From Gemmatimonadota bacterium (GTDB taxonomy: Bacteria; Gemmatimonadota; Gemmatimonadetes; Gemmatimonadales; Gemmatimonadaceae): a stretch of 64,000 nucleotides of DNA. Both the position numbers and the translations under genes were made by a program. The stretch spans positions 27,831 to 91,830 of the forward strand of contig JAJTGR010000036.1 in NCBI GenBank assembly GCA_021299375.1. The letters are read 5' to 3'. Of the stretch, positions 33,801 to 41,882 are shown in pieces. How positions within the stretch are numbered: position 1 is the stretch's first letter; the number at the start of each line of letters is the position of its first letter. Under the pieces are notes generated by a model. That model saw only the letters and a list, made by a program, of their open reading frames with translations. It did no database searches and was not told where the DNA came from.

Positions 33801-34109
33801 GGTGCAGAGGCACCAGTGGCGCGTCGGGGCATGGCGCACGAGCGCGGCGGCCACGTGGCGGGTGCGTTCACGGGCGTCTGCGCCGGGGGTCTGGGGCGGC
33901 AGCAGGACGGCCGTGAGCAGGCGCAGCGATGCCGGCCCGTCGAAGAGTGCGGCTTTGGCGACGGTGTCACCCAGGCCCAGGGCCCGCCGGGCACTGGCCG
34001 TGAGCGCGCAGGGTTCGTCGCCGAAGCCCAGGAGGCGGGCGAGCGGATGGAGCGCCGACAGGGAGTCCGCGCAGGCAAGGAGGGTGGCGACGGCACGAAT
34101 GGTGAGCAC
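30888..34109 (-). CDS. Class I SAM-dependent DNA N6-adenine methyltransferase (Eco57I-like)
   Basis: A 1073-residue protein. An N-terminal domain (about 1-170) with a beta-rich HTLCIATVSDEPGGPRIAAL stretch precedes the helical RELALLCTSRCLFLAFLEAKGWL and PFLNGGLFSPTPLE segments common to Eco57I-type methylases, then RRSGSFYTPPTLVAHTV. The SAM motif is DPACGSGAFLVHVLE and the catalytic motif is NPPW (SLVVGNPPWVRP). A target-recognition region fills the C-terminal third. I see no PD-(D/E)xK nuclease signature, which would be expected in a type IIG enzyme. The start is GTG. The helicase gene follows with overlap. Upstream, the divergent chromate transporter begins 91 nt away. Confidence 0.83.
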   Translation of the reverse strand: MLTIRAVATLLACADSLSALHPLARLLGFGDEPCALTASARRALGLGDTVAKAALFDGPASLRLLTAVLLPPQTPGADARERTRHVAAALVRHAPTRHWCLCTLDHDGHTLCIATVSDEPGGPRIAALRVDRRRVLDSDADTVRALAAVTEHDDVLRHARFSDILRRDALSHRFYRALEQAVDTLAHSLAPVAGHRRSAGPLATPTERRELALLCTSRCLFLAFLEAKGWLDERRDFLLHHTLQALEHGGRLHDRLLRPLFFGTLNTPRRQRAAAALAFGRVPFLNGGLFSPTPLERRYGALRFGDDPLVALVTGLLDRYRFTSHEESTSWSEAAIDPEMLGRAFEGLMGHDERRRSGSFYTPPTLVAHTVHEALAAALPGIHEGRASLPQLDALRVLDPACGSGAFLVHVLETLDRLRGQAGDPRSPHERRRQVLARSIFGVDRQPLAVWLCELRLWLSVAIASHETDVDRIAPLPNLDHHIRVGDSLAGGTFRFAPPSARVLTRLRDGYTHAAGPRKQAAARALEREERARTIAELTRRIDAIRRERRQLLTVLRGHDLFGQRRRPARSDRARLMALRVMNRDLLAERNRLHAGGALPFRFAAMFADVAAAGGFSLVVGNPPWVRPHAMPHTQRLALRQEFASMRHAAWRLGAARAGAGAGFAAQADLAVAFVERSLQLLAPGGTLGVLVPAKLWRTLSGGGIRRLLLHDAELHTLHDWSDAPALFEAATYPSLIVARRRDGANTAIPAGQTACIAITRRHTVAWALHAAALPIASDPGAPWILLPPDARAAFNALHRAGPALAASSVGRPLLGVKCGCNAAFLVQAVEHHDDSATVTSLDPTPRQGVIERTLLRPALRGEAIVRPGRHRATTDTLAPPDTRIVWTHGPDGAPLRTLPPATTRWLAQWRPRLQARRDARSRQPWWTLHRTEAARFDGPRLVWADIGKRLRVQLLHTGDPTVPLNSCYVVRPPTLDEAYALLALLTSTIVAAWLDPLAEPARGGFRRFLGWTVAALPIPGDWHAAIHRLAPLGTQLARGELVPDDTLDATVARAYGLPLSTLQPLLDWYHHA

Positions 34110-34188
34110 GGCGCCACGATGGGACCGCGGGGCACGGGGTGTGTCACCCGAAAACTGCTGGCAGGGTCGAAACGACGCGCGTGGCTGC

Positions 34189-34194
34189 TACCTT
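34189..34194 (+). promoter_or_regulatory. -10 hexamer of chrA, leaderless spacing
   Basis: TACCTT followed by 6 nt and the chrA ATG. No Shine-Dalgarno fits in that space, so transcription probably starts at the ATG. Confidence 0.45.
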
Positions 34195-34200
34195 GGGCGG

Positions 34201-35349
34201 ATGGCCGCATCGCATTCGCTTCGCGAGGTCGCAAGAGTGTTCCTGACGCTCGGGACCACCGCCTTTGGCGGCCCGGCGGCTCATGTGGCCGCCATGGAGG
34301 ACGAGCTCGTGACACGCCGCCGGTGGATCGGCCGAGACGAGTTTGCCGATCTCGTGGGGGCGGCCAACCTCATCCCGGGCCCCAATTCCACGGAGCTCGC
34401 CATTCACCTCGGCTATCGTCGAGCCGGGTGGGCGGGGCTGCTGGTGGCCGGGAGCTGTTTCATCGTGCCGGCGGTGGTACTCGTGTGGTTGTTCGCTATG
34501 GCCTATGTGCAGTTCGGGACGCGCGTCGAGGTCGCGGCGATGTTGCAGGGCATGCAGCCGGCGGTGCTGGCGGTCGTCGTGCAGGCGATCTGGCGGCTCA
34601 AGGGGAGCCTCGTGCGGTCGCGACTTGGCCTGGCGATGGCGATGGTGGCCTTCGGAGGCGCCATGGCCGGCGTGTCGGAGCTGCTGTTGCTGCTGGTCGC
34701 GATCGGTGTGGCGTTGGCGTGGGCCGTGTGGGGCGCATCGGGGGGCAACGCATCAACCCACGGGGGGATGGCGCCGCCCCTCCTGCTGGCGGCGCCCGGC
34801 ACGCTGCCGGTCGTCGCGTCGGGTCCCGCGCTCGGGGTGGCCGGCATCTTCACGAGTTTCCTCAAGATCGGCGGTGTGCTCATCGGCAGCGGCTACGTGC
34901 TGCTCGCCTTTCTGCGCGGCGAGTTCGTGGAGCGGCTCGGGGTGCTCTCCGAGGCGCAGCTGCTGGATGCCATCGCGATCGGTCAGGTGACCCCGGGGCC
35001 GGTCTTCTCGGCGGCGACGTTCATCGGGTACATACTGGCCGGGCATGCCGGGGCGGCGGCGGCCACGGCGGGGATCTTCCTGCCGGCCTTCGTGGCGGTG
35101 GCGCTGACCGCCCCACTCGTGCGCCAGCTGCGCCGCTCGACCATCGCGTCCCGGGCCCTCGATGCCGTCAACGCCGTGTCGCTGGCGCTCATGGCCGCGG
35201 TGGTGGTCCTGATGGCGCGCGGGATCGCCCTCGACGTGCCCTCGCTGGCTATCTTGCTCGGGGCCAGCCTTCTCCTGTTGCGCACGTCGGTGGGGGCCGG
35301 CTGGGTACTGCTGGGCGGCGCCCTCGCGGGCCTCGTACACCTCCTCTAG
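34201..35349 (+). CDS. chrA: Chromate transporter, long-chain ChrA (CHR family)
   Basis: A 382-residue membrane protein with two homologous CHR halves: the first has TTAFGGPAAHVAAMEDELVTRRRWI and GAANLIPGPNSTELAIHLG, the second has FLKIGGVLIGSGYVLLAFLRGEFVE and DAIAIGQVTPGPVFSAATFIG. These repeated FGG/GPG motifs define the family. Two-domain ChrA proteins usually export chromate or act as sulfate/chromate antiporters. Ten or so hydrophobic helices are visible. It stands alone, divergent from the methylase-helicase pair, with no ChrB regulator nearby. Confidence 0.9.
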   Translation: MAASHSLREVARVFLTLGTTAFGGPAAHVAAMEDELVTRRRWIGRDEFADLVGAANLIPGPNSTELAIHLGYRRAGWAGLLVAGSCFIVPAVVLVWLFAMAYVQFGTRVEVAAMLQGMQPAVLAVVVQAIWRLKGSLVRSRLGLAMAMVAFGGAMAGVSELLLLLVAIGVALAWAVWGASGGNASTHGGMAPPLLLAAPGTLPVVASGPALGVAGIFTSFLKIGGVLIGSGYVLLAFLRGEFVERLGVLSEAQLLDAIAIGQVTPGPVFSAATFIGYILAGHAGAAAATAGIFLPAFVAVALTAPLVRQLRRSTIASRALDAVNAVSLALMAAVVVLMARGIALDVPSLAILLGASLLLLRTSVGAGWVLLGGALAGLVHLL

Positions 35350-35376
35350 CCATTCCCTCCCCGTTCCCGGTCTGTC

Positions 35377-36225
35377 ATGCGTACTTGCTGGCTCAACGGC
35401 ACCTTCCTGCCTGAGGATCAGGCGCAGGTGTCGATCTTCGATCGCGGGCTGCTCTTCGGTGACGGGGTGTACGAAGTCGCGGCCGTCTTCCAGGGGCGGC
35501 TGCTGGACGCCGACCGGCACCTGGTGCGTCTTGCCCGCTCCCAACGGGAGATCGGCATTCCTGCGCCATACTCGGCGACCCAGTGGCTCGACGTGATGCA
35601 GACGCTGGCCACGCAGAACAGCATCGACGAGGGGCTCGTGTACCTGCAGGTGACGCGCGGGCCGGCCGAGCGTGATTTCGCCTTTCCTGCGCAGGTGACG
35701 CCCACCGCGTTCGCCTATGCGCGTCCCAAGCGGCTGCGCGATGATCCGAACGCGGCCGGCGTGCGCGTGCATGTGGTACCGGACCTGCGCTGGGCGCGGT
35801 GCGACATCAAGAGCACGGCCATGCTGGCGCAGGTGCTCGCCAAGCAGGCCGCCAAGGCCGCCGGCGCCTTCGAGGCGATGATGCACGAAGACGGCCTCGT
35901 CACCGAAGGCGGCTCGAGCAACGTGTGGATGGTGCGCGACGGTACGATCTACACGCGGCCGCTCTCCCACGACATTCTCGCCGGGATCACGCGCGACGTC
36001 ACCATCGAGGTGGCGCGCGACCTGGGTATCCCGCTGCACGAGCGTGCGTTCACGGTGGAGCAGGTGTGCCGCGCCGATGAGTGCTTCATGACGAGTGCGA
36101 CGAGCTTCGTGCTGCCGATCACGCGCGTCGACGAGCGCGTGATCGGCTCGGGCCATCCCGGCCCCATCGCGCAGCGGGTGCGGGATGGCTACCTCGCGCG
36201 TGCCGCGCGCCTCACGCAGGGGTGA
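35377..36225 (+). CDS. dat: D-amino acid aminotransferase (class IV PLP enzyme)
   Basis: A 282-residue fold-type IV aminotransferase: WLNGTFLPEDQAQVSIFDRGLLFGDGVYEV at the N-terminus, YLQVTRGPAERDFAF, catalytic lysine in CDIKSTAMLAQVLAKQAAK (near residue 148), EGGSSNVWMVRDGTIYTRPLSHDILAGITRDV and the C-terminal TSATSFVLPIT. The pattern fits D-alanine/D-amino acid aminotransferase rather than branched-chain enzymes. It makes D-glutamate or D-alanine for peptidoglycan. The stop overlaps the GTG start of an LD-carboxypeptidase gene by 4 nt, so the pair probably serves wall recycling. Confidence 0.9.
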   Translation: MRTCWLNGTFLPEDQAQVSIFDRGLLFGDGVYEVAAVFQGRLLDADRHLVRLARSQREIGIPAPYSATQWLDVMQTLATQNSIDEGLVYLQVTRGPAERDFAFPAQVTPTAFAYARPKRLRDDPNAAGVRVHVVPDLRWARCDIKSTAMLAQVLAKQAAKAAGAFEAMMHEDGLVTEGGSSNVWMVRDGTIYTRPLSHDILAGITRDVTIEVARDLGIPLHERAFTVEQVCRADECFMTSATSFVLPITRVDERVIGSGHPGPIAQRVRDGYLARAARLTQG

Positions 36226-37130
36226 CGGCACCCGTGCGGGAACCGCTGCCGCTGCGCCCCGGTGCTCACGTCGCGCTGGTGTCGCCCTCGGGTCCGCTCA
36301 ACGGCCCGCACGAACTGGAGCACGCCGTCGTCACGGCGGAGTCGTTCGGGTGGACCGTGACCGTCGGCGAGCATGCACTGGCGCGCGCCGGGTACTTCGC
36401 CGGCGACGACGCGCAACGGGCGGCCGACCTTGTGCGCGCCATCGAGGACGACGCCGTCGACGGCATCTGGTGCCTGCGCGGCGGCTACGGGTCGGCTCGG
36501 CTCTTGCCGCAGATCGACGCCGCCGTGCGCCGAGCGCGCCCCAAGGTTCTGATCGGCTATTCGGACATCACGGCGCTCCATGCCGCGTGGCATCACGCGG
36601 GTGTCGTGAGCTTTCACGGCCCGACTGCCCGCTCGCCGCTCACGCCGTTTTCGCGTGCCGCGCTGCTGGAGGCGGTGCAGGTGGGCGCCTCCACCTCGTT
36701 GGACGCCTCCGGTGCCGAGGTCGTGCGAGGCGGCCGCGCGACCGGGCGGCTGGCTGGCGGCAACCTGGCGCTGCTGGCCTCGTTGTGCGGGACGCCGTGG
36801 GCGCCCGATTTTCGCGACGCGGTCGTGGTGCTCGAGGATATCGGTGAGGCCACCTACCGGCTCGATCGCATGCTGAGCCAGCTCCGGCTGGCCGGCGCCT
36901 TCGACGGGTGCGTCGGTCTCGCCTTCGGGCACTTCACGGACTGCCCGGACACCACCGCCGACGGGATCCGCTCCCTGGCGGCGATTGTCCACGAGGTCGC
37001 GGACCAGATACGCGTCCCGACTTTGCTGGGCGTGCCGATCGGCCATATTGCGGAGCAGTGGACGCTGCCGTTCGGCGCCCAGGCCACGCTCGACGTCGAC
37101 GCCCGCCTGCTGCACGTGCACCGTCCCTGA
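36222..37130 (+). CDS. ldcA: Muramoyltetrapeptide LD-carboxypeptidase (S66 family)
   Basis: A 302-residue peptidase: LRPGAHVALVSPSGPLNG, WCLRGGYGSARLLPQID, the catalytic serine in LIGYSDITALHAAWHH, HGPTARS, LAGGNLALLASLCGT, the glutamate in VVLEDIGEATYRLDRML, and the C-terminal histidine in GVPIGHIAEQWTLPFG. Ser-Glu-His is the S66 triad. It removes terminal D-Ala from recycled tetrapeptides in the cytoplasm, which fits its coupling to the D-amino acid aminotransferase upstream. The GTG start at 36222 is dictated by the GTGA overlap. Confidence 0.92.
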   Translation: MTAPVREPLPLRPGAHVALVSPSGPLNGPHELEHAVVTAESFGWTVTVGEHALARAGYFAGDDAQRAADLVRAIEDDAVDGIWCLRGGYGSARLLPQIDAAVRRARPKVLIGYSDITALHAAWHHAGVVSFHGPTARSPLTPFSRAALLEAVQVGASTSLDASGAEVVRGGRATGRLAGGNLALLASLCGTPWAPDFRDAVVVLEDIGEATYRLDRMLSQLRLAGAFDGCVGLAFGHFTDCPDTTADGIRSLAAIVHEVADQIRVPTLLGVPIGHIAEQWTLPFGAQATLDVDARLLHVHRP

Positions 37131-37158
37131 TCCCCCCGACCCGCTTCCGGTATCCGTC

Positions 37159-37515
37159 ATGAAGACCGCGCAGCAACTCATCGCCGAAGCCAAGGCCGTG
37201 ATCACCCAAGTCACGGCGCGGGAGGTGCAGGACGCCCTGGCGCGCGGTGACGACCTCGTGCTCATCGACATTCGCGAGCAAAACGAGTGGAACCTCGGGC
37301 ATGCGGCGCCGGCACAGTATATCGGCCGGGGCGTACTCGAGAGCCAGATCGAGTCCAAGGTGCCGCGCGACGCCCGTGTGGTGCTGATGTGCGCCAGCGG
37401 CAATCGGTCGGCGCTGGCGGCGCGTACGCTCGAGGACATGGGCTACAGCAACGTGGCCTCGCTGGCCGGTGGCTTCCGGGACTGGGTCGCCTCGGGCGGC
37501 GCGGTCTCCGAATAG
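37159..37515 (+). CDS. Rhodanese-like sulfurtransferase
   Basis: A 118-residue single-domain rhodanese: VTAREVQDALARGDDLVLIDIREQNEWNLGHA, then the active-site loop CASGNRS with Cys near residue 85, and SLAGGFRDWVASGG. The six-residue loop CASGNRS is that of rhodanese/GlpE-like sulfurtransferases. It should transfer sulfane sulfur to cyanide or, in vivo, to a thiol acceptor. It lies 28 nt after ldcA and is followed closely by a NUDIX gene, so all are probably co-transcribed. Confidence 0.92.
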   Translation: MKTAQQLIAEAKAVITQVTAREVQDALARGDDLVLIDIREQNEWNLGHAAPAQYIGRGVLESQIESKVPRDARVVLMCASGNRSALAARTLEDMGYSNVASLAGGFRDWVASGGAVSE

Positions 37516-37547
37516 CCCCCGCGCTCGCGGCACCACGAGTCCGCGGC

Positions 37548-38171
37548 ATGGAGACTCTGGGGCATCGGGATGTGCTGCTGCAGCGTGCCCTGCAGCATGC
37601 CGACGTGTCGCGTCTGGCCCGACGCTTGGCCTCGCGTCCGGCGCTCGAGGTCGAGACCGCGCCGCCCGTTCGTCTGGCTGCCGTCGCGGCCATCTTGCGG
37701 GTGGTGGACGAGGAGCCCGAACTGCTGTTCATCAAGCGGGCCGAGCACGCGGGCGATCCATGGAGCGGGCACATGGCGTTCCCCGGCGGCCGGCTCGAGC
37801 CCGGCGATGCGTCGCTGGAGATGACCGCCGTGCGCGAGACCTTCGAGGAGTTGGCGCTCGACCTCACGCACGGCCAGATGATCGGTCGCCTCGACGACCT
37901 CGCGCCGCGCAGTCCTGTCCTGCCCCCGATCGTGATTCGTCCGTTCGTGGCGCTGGTGCCGCCGAACGTGACCTTCGTTCCCAATGCCGAGGTGGCGGCG
38001 ACCTACTGGGTGCCTCTCTCGGTGCTGCGGCACGAGGGGACGCGGGCGGAACACGAGATGATGATCGACGGCGTGCACGCCCGCTTTCCGGGCTTTCGCG
38101 TCGACGCACACATCGTCTGGGGTCTGACCGAACGCATCGTGCGCCAACTGCTGTCGTTGCTCGACGGGTGA
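37548..38171 (+). CDS. NUDIX hydrolase (CoA pyrophosphatase / NudL-like)
   Basis: A 207-residue NUDIX protein. The NUDIX box is GGRLEPGDASLEMTAVRETFEEL: the RE..EE core is intact and the usual final Gly is Ala. The preceding RLAAVAAILRVVDEEPELLFIKRAEHAGDPWSGHMAFPGG includes the WSGHMAFPGG segment typical of CoA-diphosphatases such as NudL/YeaB. It would split CoA or related nucleotide diphosphates. Start is the ATG 33 nt after the rhodanese stop. Confidence 0.88.
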   Translation: METLGHRDVLLQRALQHADVSRLARRLASRPALEVETAPPVRLAAVAAILRVVDEEPELLFIKRAEHAGDPWSGHMAFPGGRLEPGDASLEMTAVRETFEELALDLTHGQMIGRLDDLAPRSPVLPPIVIRPFVALVPPNVTFVPNAEVAATYWVPLSVLRHEGTRAEHEMMIDGVHARFPGFRVDAHIVWGLTERIVRQLLSLLDG

Positions 38172-38208
38172 TCGGGTCCGTCCGCCTTCTTTTCACTTCG
38201 GGATTGCC

Positions 38209-39993
38209 ATGTCTCACTCGCGTATCTTCCGAGCGATGCCGGTGCTGGTCCTCGCCGCATCGGCGCTGACCAACTGCTCCCCGCCGGCGCCGTCGGCGGC
38301 GATCTCGCCGATGGCCGGCAAGCGTGTCGAGAGCCCCCACGGCATGGTGGCCGCCTCGCATCCCGACGCCGCGGCCGCTGGCGCGGCGATGCTTGTCCAG
38401 GGCGGCAACGCCGTGGATGCGTTCGTCGCCACCGCGTTTGCGCTCGCGGTCACCGACATCTCGCAGACGGGGTTGGGCGGCGGCGGCGCCATGACGTTCT
38501 ATGAGGCGCGCACTCGGCGTGTGGAACACGTGTCGTTCTATCCGCGCACCGGCGCGGATCCGGCGTGGGGGACGGCCGACACCTCGCGTGGCAGTCGGCC
38601 CGGCCGGGCAGCCGCCACGCCGGGCATGGTTGCAGGGCTGCTGGACGCGCACGGCCGCTGGGGACGCCTGACGCGCGCGCAGGTCATGGCTCCCGCCATC
38701 GGCCTCGCCCGCGAGGGGTTCATCGTGTCGCCGCTGCTCGCGCGTACCATTGCGTCGTCCCGGGCGAAGCTGGAGGCCGATTCCCTGGCGGCGGCGCGGC
38801 TGCTGCCCGCCGGTCAACCGCTGCGCCCCGGCGACCGACTGGTGCAGCCGGAACTTGCGGCCACGCTCGACCGCATCCGCGACGGCGGACATGACGCGTT
38901 CTATCGCGGGCCTGTTGCCGAGCGATTGGCGGCGAAGGTCCGTTCGCTCGGCGGACTGATCTCGACGGCCGACCTGCAGGCGTACCCCGTGGCCAACTTG
39001 CGCCCGCTCTGCACGACGTGGCGCGGCTACACGGTGCTCGGCGCACCGCCGCCGATGGGCGGGGCATCGGTGCTGGAGATGCTGCAGCTGGCCGACCTCA
39101 CCGGCGTGGCGGCCGCTGGGGGGTTCACCGATCGACCCGATGCGGTCGTGAAGCTGGCCGACATTCTGCGGCTCGCCGGCGCCGACGCCAACCGCTGGCG
39201 CGGCGATCCGCTGTCCATGCCGGTCCCGGCACGCGGAGCGTCACACCCCGGCTTTGCGCAGGTGCGCGCGCGTCTCGTCGGCGCGCCGCTGGTCGATTCG
39301 GCCACCGCCGGCGATGCCTGGGCCTTCGATACGGCCAGCGCGCCGGGCGCGTGCGGGCGCTACGCGCCCTATCCCCCGGTTGCGACGAAAGGCGCCGCGG
39401 CGCCGGGTGATGCCGCCGCGGGCGCGCCTCACGGGGAACGCGACGTGGAGGGCGGGCACAGCTTCACCTCGCATCTGGCGGTGGTCGATGGTGCGGGCAA
39501 CGCCGTCTCGGCGACAACGACCGTCGGTGTGCTCTTCGGGTCGGGCGTGTACACGGATGGTTTCTTCCTCAACTCGTCCGCGAGCAACTTCGACGCCCGC
39601 ACACGCGGCACCAACCGGTACGCCAACTCCACGATGTCGCCCACGATCATTCTCGACGGTGATGCCGTGCGGCTGGTGATCGGCGCGGCCGGCTCGCAGT
39701 ACATCCAACCGGCCATCGCGCAGGTCACGTTGCGGACGCTCGCCTTCGGGGAGGACCCCTTCACGGCGATTGCGGGGCCGCGCATCTACGCCAGCGCCAC
39801 GCAGCGAGACGTGGAGGTCGAGCCGGGGTTTGCGCCAGCCGTGTACGCGGCGCTTGTCCAGCGCGGCTACCGGCCGGTGAGCCGGGTGGCGGACATCTCC
39901 TTCGGCGGCGTTCATGCGGTCTTCGTGCGCCGGAATGGGACCCGCATCGGGGTGGCGGACCCGCGTCGTGACGGGGTGGCCGCCGGGCACTGA
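38209..39993 (+). CDS. Gamma-glutamyltransferase family lipoprotein
   Basis: A 594-residue Ntn-hydrolase of the GGT family: the large subunit begins SPHGMVAASHPDAAAAGAAMLVQGGNAVDAFVATAFALAV and contains SQTGLGGGGAM. The autoprocessing site lies in GGHSFTSHLAVVDGAGNAVS, where the threonine of FTSH corresponds to the nucleophile (the second Thr of the usual TTH is Ser). The C-terminal NSTMSPTIILDGDAVRLVIGAAGSQYIQPAIAQ is typical. The N-terminus has a lipoprotein signal (LAASALTNC), so it is probably anchored in the envelope. It would hydrolyse or transfer gamma-glutamyl groups from glutathione-like peptides. Confidence 0.88.
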   Translation: MSHSRIFRAMPVLVLAASALTNCSPPAPSAAISPMAGKRVESPHGMVAASHPDAAAAGAAMLVQGGNAVDAFVATAFALAVTDISQTGLGGGGAMTFYEARTRRVEHVSFYPRTGADPAWGTADTSRGSRPGRAAATPGMVAGLLDAHGRWGRLTRAQVMAPAIGLAREGFIVSPLLARTIASSRAKLEADSLAAARLLPAGQPLRPGDRLVQPELAATLDRIRDGGHDAFYRGPVAERLAAKVRSLGGLISTADLQAYPVANLRPLCTTWRGYTVLGAPPPMGGASVLEMLQLADLTGVAAAGGFTDRPDAVVKLADILRLAGADANRWRGDPLSMPVPARGASHPGFAQVRARLVGAPLVDSATAGDAWAFDTASAPGACGRYAPYPPVATKGAAAPGDAAAGAPHGERDVEGGHSFTSHLAVVDGAGNAVSATTTVGVLFGSGVYTDGFFLNSSASNFDARTRGTNRYANSTMSPTIILDGDAVRLVIGAAGSQYIQPAIAQVTLRTLAFGEDPFTAIAGPRIYASATQRDVEVEPGFAPAVYAALVQRGYRPVSRVADISFGGVHAVFVRRNGTRIGVADPRRDGVAAGH

Positions 39994-40018
39994 TCGGCGC
40001 CGACGGCGGGGCACGGGG

Positions 40019-40047
40019 TTGTGCGATGGTTTAGGGTGTCCTAAACT
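40019..40047 (+). promoter_or_regulatory. mntH promoter with MntR/DtxR-type operator
   Basis: TTGTGC (40019-40024), 17-nt spacer, TAAACT (40042-40047), then 6 nt to the ATG. A perfect palindrome GTTTAGGgtgtCCTAAAC at 40029-40046 spans the spacer and most of the -10, where a bound repressor would shut off transcription. Its TTTAGG/CCTAAA half-sites are those of MntR/IdeR/DtxR boxes, and a DtxR-family regulator is encoded 1.8 kb downstream. Confidence 0.8.
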
Positions 40048-40053
40048 TGCGTG

Positions 40054-41433
40054 ATGGCTGTTCCGAATCCTCATGCCGATCCATCCCCCGTCGCGCCGGC
40101 GCCCCCGCCTGACGCCGGCTGGCGACGCGCCAGGCTGGCGCCGTCGCTGTCCGAGGTGCACCGCTCCGTGGAGGTCCACGGGGCGACGTGGTTCCGGAAA
40201 ATGGTCGCCTTCGCTGGCCCCGGGTATCTCGTGGCCGTGGGATACATGGACCCCGGCAACTGGGCGACCGATCTCGCTGGCGGATCCCGATTCGGCTACA
40301 CGCTGCTCTCGGTCATCCTGCTGTCGAACCTCATGGCGGTGCTGCTGCAAGGGCTCGCGTCCAAGCTCGGCATCGTCACTGGGCGCGACCTCGCCCAGGC
40401 CTGCCGCGACCACTACCCCCCGCGCGTGGCGTTCGCCCTGTGGGTGCTGTGCGAACTCGCCATTGCCGCCTGCGACCTGGCCGAGGTGATCGGCACCGCG
40501 ATCGCGCTCAACCTGCTCTTCTCCATCCCGCTGCCGTGGGGTATCGCGATCACGGCGCTCGACGTCATGATCGTGCTCTGGCTGCAGAATCACGGCTTCC
40601 GCATGCTCGAGGCGCTGGTGATTGCCCTGGTGGCGGTCGTGGGCGGGTGCTTCCTTTTCGAACTCGTGATTTCCCGCCCGGACCTGGGTGCGGTGGCGCG
40701 GGGGTTCGTCCCGACCACCGAGATCGTGCGCAATCCCGAGATGCTGTACATCGCCATCGGCATCCTCGGCGCCACCGTGATGCCGCACAACCTGTATCTG
40801 CACTCCTCCATCGTGCAGACGCGCAAGTACGCCGAGAATGCGGAGGGCAAGCGCGAGGCGGTGCGCTTCGCGTTCCTCGACTCGACGATCGCGCTCACGT
40901 TTGCGCTGTTCATCAATGCCGCCATCCTGATCGTGGCCGCGGCCACGTTTCATACCACGGGCAATACGCAGGTGGCGGAGATTCAGGATGCCTACCAACT
41001 GCTGACGCCACTCCTGGGCGTGACGGGCGCCAGCGCGGTGTTCGCACTCGCGCTGCTGGCCTCGGGGCAGAACTCGACGCTCACCGGGACGCTGGCAGGG
41101 CAGATCGTGATGGAGGGATTCCTCAATCTCCGCATCCGTCCCTGGCTGCGTCGCCTCATCACGCGCGCCATTGCCATCGTGCCTGCCGCCATCGTTGCCA
41201 TACTTTACGGGGAGAGCGGCACGGCCAAGCTGCTGGTCTTCAGCCAGGTGGTCCTGTCGCTGCAGCTGTCGTTCGCCGTGTTCCCCCTGGTGCGCTTCAC
41301 GTCCGACCGCGTCAAAATGGGCGAGTTCGTCAATTCCACGCCGCTCCGCATTGGTGCCTACACGGTGGCGGGAGTCATCGCATCGCTGAACGCCTGGCTG
41401 CTGGTGCAGACGGTCGGGGAGTGGCTGGCCTGA
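40054..41433 (+). CDS. mntH: NRAMP-family divalent metal (Mn2+/Fe2+) transporter
   Basis: A 459-residue, 11-helix NRAMP protein. The ion-site motif of TM1 is [11 protein letters not shown] and that of TM6 is [13 protein letters not shown] (MPH), both invariant in Mn2+/Fe2+ importers. [10 protein letters not shown] follows TM6 as usual. It should import Mn2+ with protons. The N-terminal 40 residues are a Pro/Ala-rich cytoplasmic tail. The promoter carries a perfect DtxR/MntR palindrome. The stop overlaps the next start (TGATG), so stress protein and regulator are made from the same message. Confidence 0.95.
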   Translation: MAVPNPHADPSPVAPAPPPDAGWRRARLAPSLSEVHRSVEVHGATWFRKMVAFAGPGYLVAVGYMDPGNWATDLAGGSRFGYTLLSVILLSNLMAVLLQGLASKLGIVTGRDLAQACRDHYPPRVAFALWVLCELAIAACDLAEVIGTAIALNLLFSIPLPWGIAITALDVMIVLWLQNHGFRMLEALVIALVAVVGGCFLFELVISRPDLGAVARGFVPTTEIVRNPEMLYIAIGILGATVMPHNLYLHSSIVQTRKYAENAEGKREAVRFAFLDSTIALTFALFINAAILIVAAATFHTTGNTQVAEIQDAYQLLTPLLGVTGASAVFALALLASGQNSTLTGTLAGQIVMEGFLNLRIRPWLRRLITRAIAIVPAAIVAILYGESGTAKLLVFSQVVLSLQLSFAVFPLVRFTSDRVKMGEFVNSTPLRIGAYTVAGVIASLNAWLLVQTVGEWLA

Positions 41434-41873
41434 TGTACCGGCGCATCCTCATCCCGCTCGAGCACTCGACGTACGACCAGGTCATCGTGGACCACGTGCG
41501 CCAACTGGCCACGCTCTGTCGGTCGTCGCTGCTCCTGATGCACGTGGCGGACGGTTGGGCCGCACGCAACCAGCGCTCCCTGCAACTGCGCGAGTCGGAG
41601 GAGATGCGTGTCGATCGTGAGTATCTCGAGACCTGGTGCGCCACCTTGCGGGCCGAAGGCTTCGAGACCGATTCGCTGCTGGCCGGCGGGGACCCGGCGG
41701 CGGAGATTGCGGCAGCGGCCGACCGGGAGGGATGTGACCTGATCGCCATGGCGGTCCACGGCCACCGGGGCTTGCAGGATGTGCTGTACGGCACGACCGC
41801 CAACAGCGTGCGCCATCGCACCATGGTGCCCGTGTTGATGGTCCGGGGTCCCGCTGGCGGCAAGCGCCGCTGA
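41433..41873 (+). CDS. Universal stress protein (UspA family)
   Basis: A 146-residue UspA-like protein: [91 protein letters not shown]. The ATP-binding signature GHRGLQDVLYGTTANSV (G-x2-G-x9-S/N) is present. Start overlaps the mntH stop by one base. This is the second stress protein in the window embedded in a metal-transport operon. Confidence 0.92.
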   Translation: MYRRILIPLEHSTYDQVIVDHVRQLATLCRSSLLLMHVADGWAARNQRSLQLRESEEMRVDREYLETWCATLRAEGFETDSLLAGGDPAAEIAAAADREGCDLIAMAVHGHRGLQDVLYGTTANSVRHRTMVPVLMVRGPAGGKRR

Positions 41874-41882
41874 TCTTTGGGC

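Noticed and set aside
28499..34109. Complete DISARM or BREX locus
   Set aside because: Only methylase and helicase are present; no drmA, drmB, drmC, brxA-L or nuclease genes flank them.
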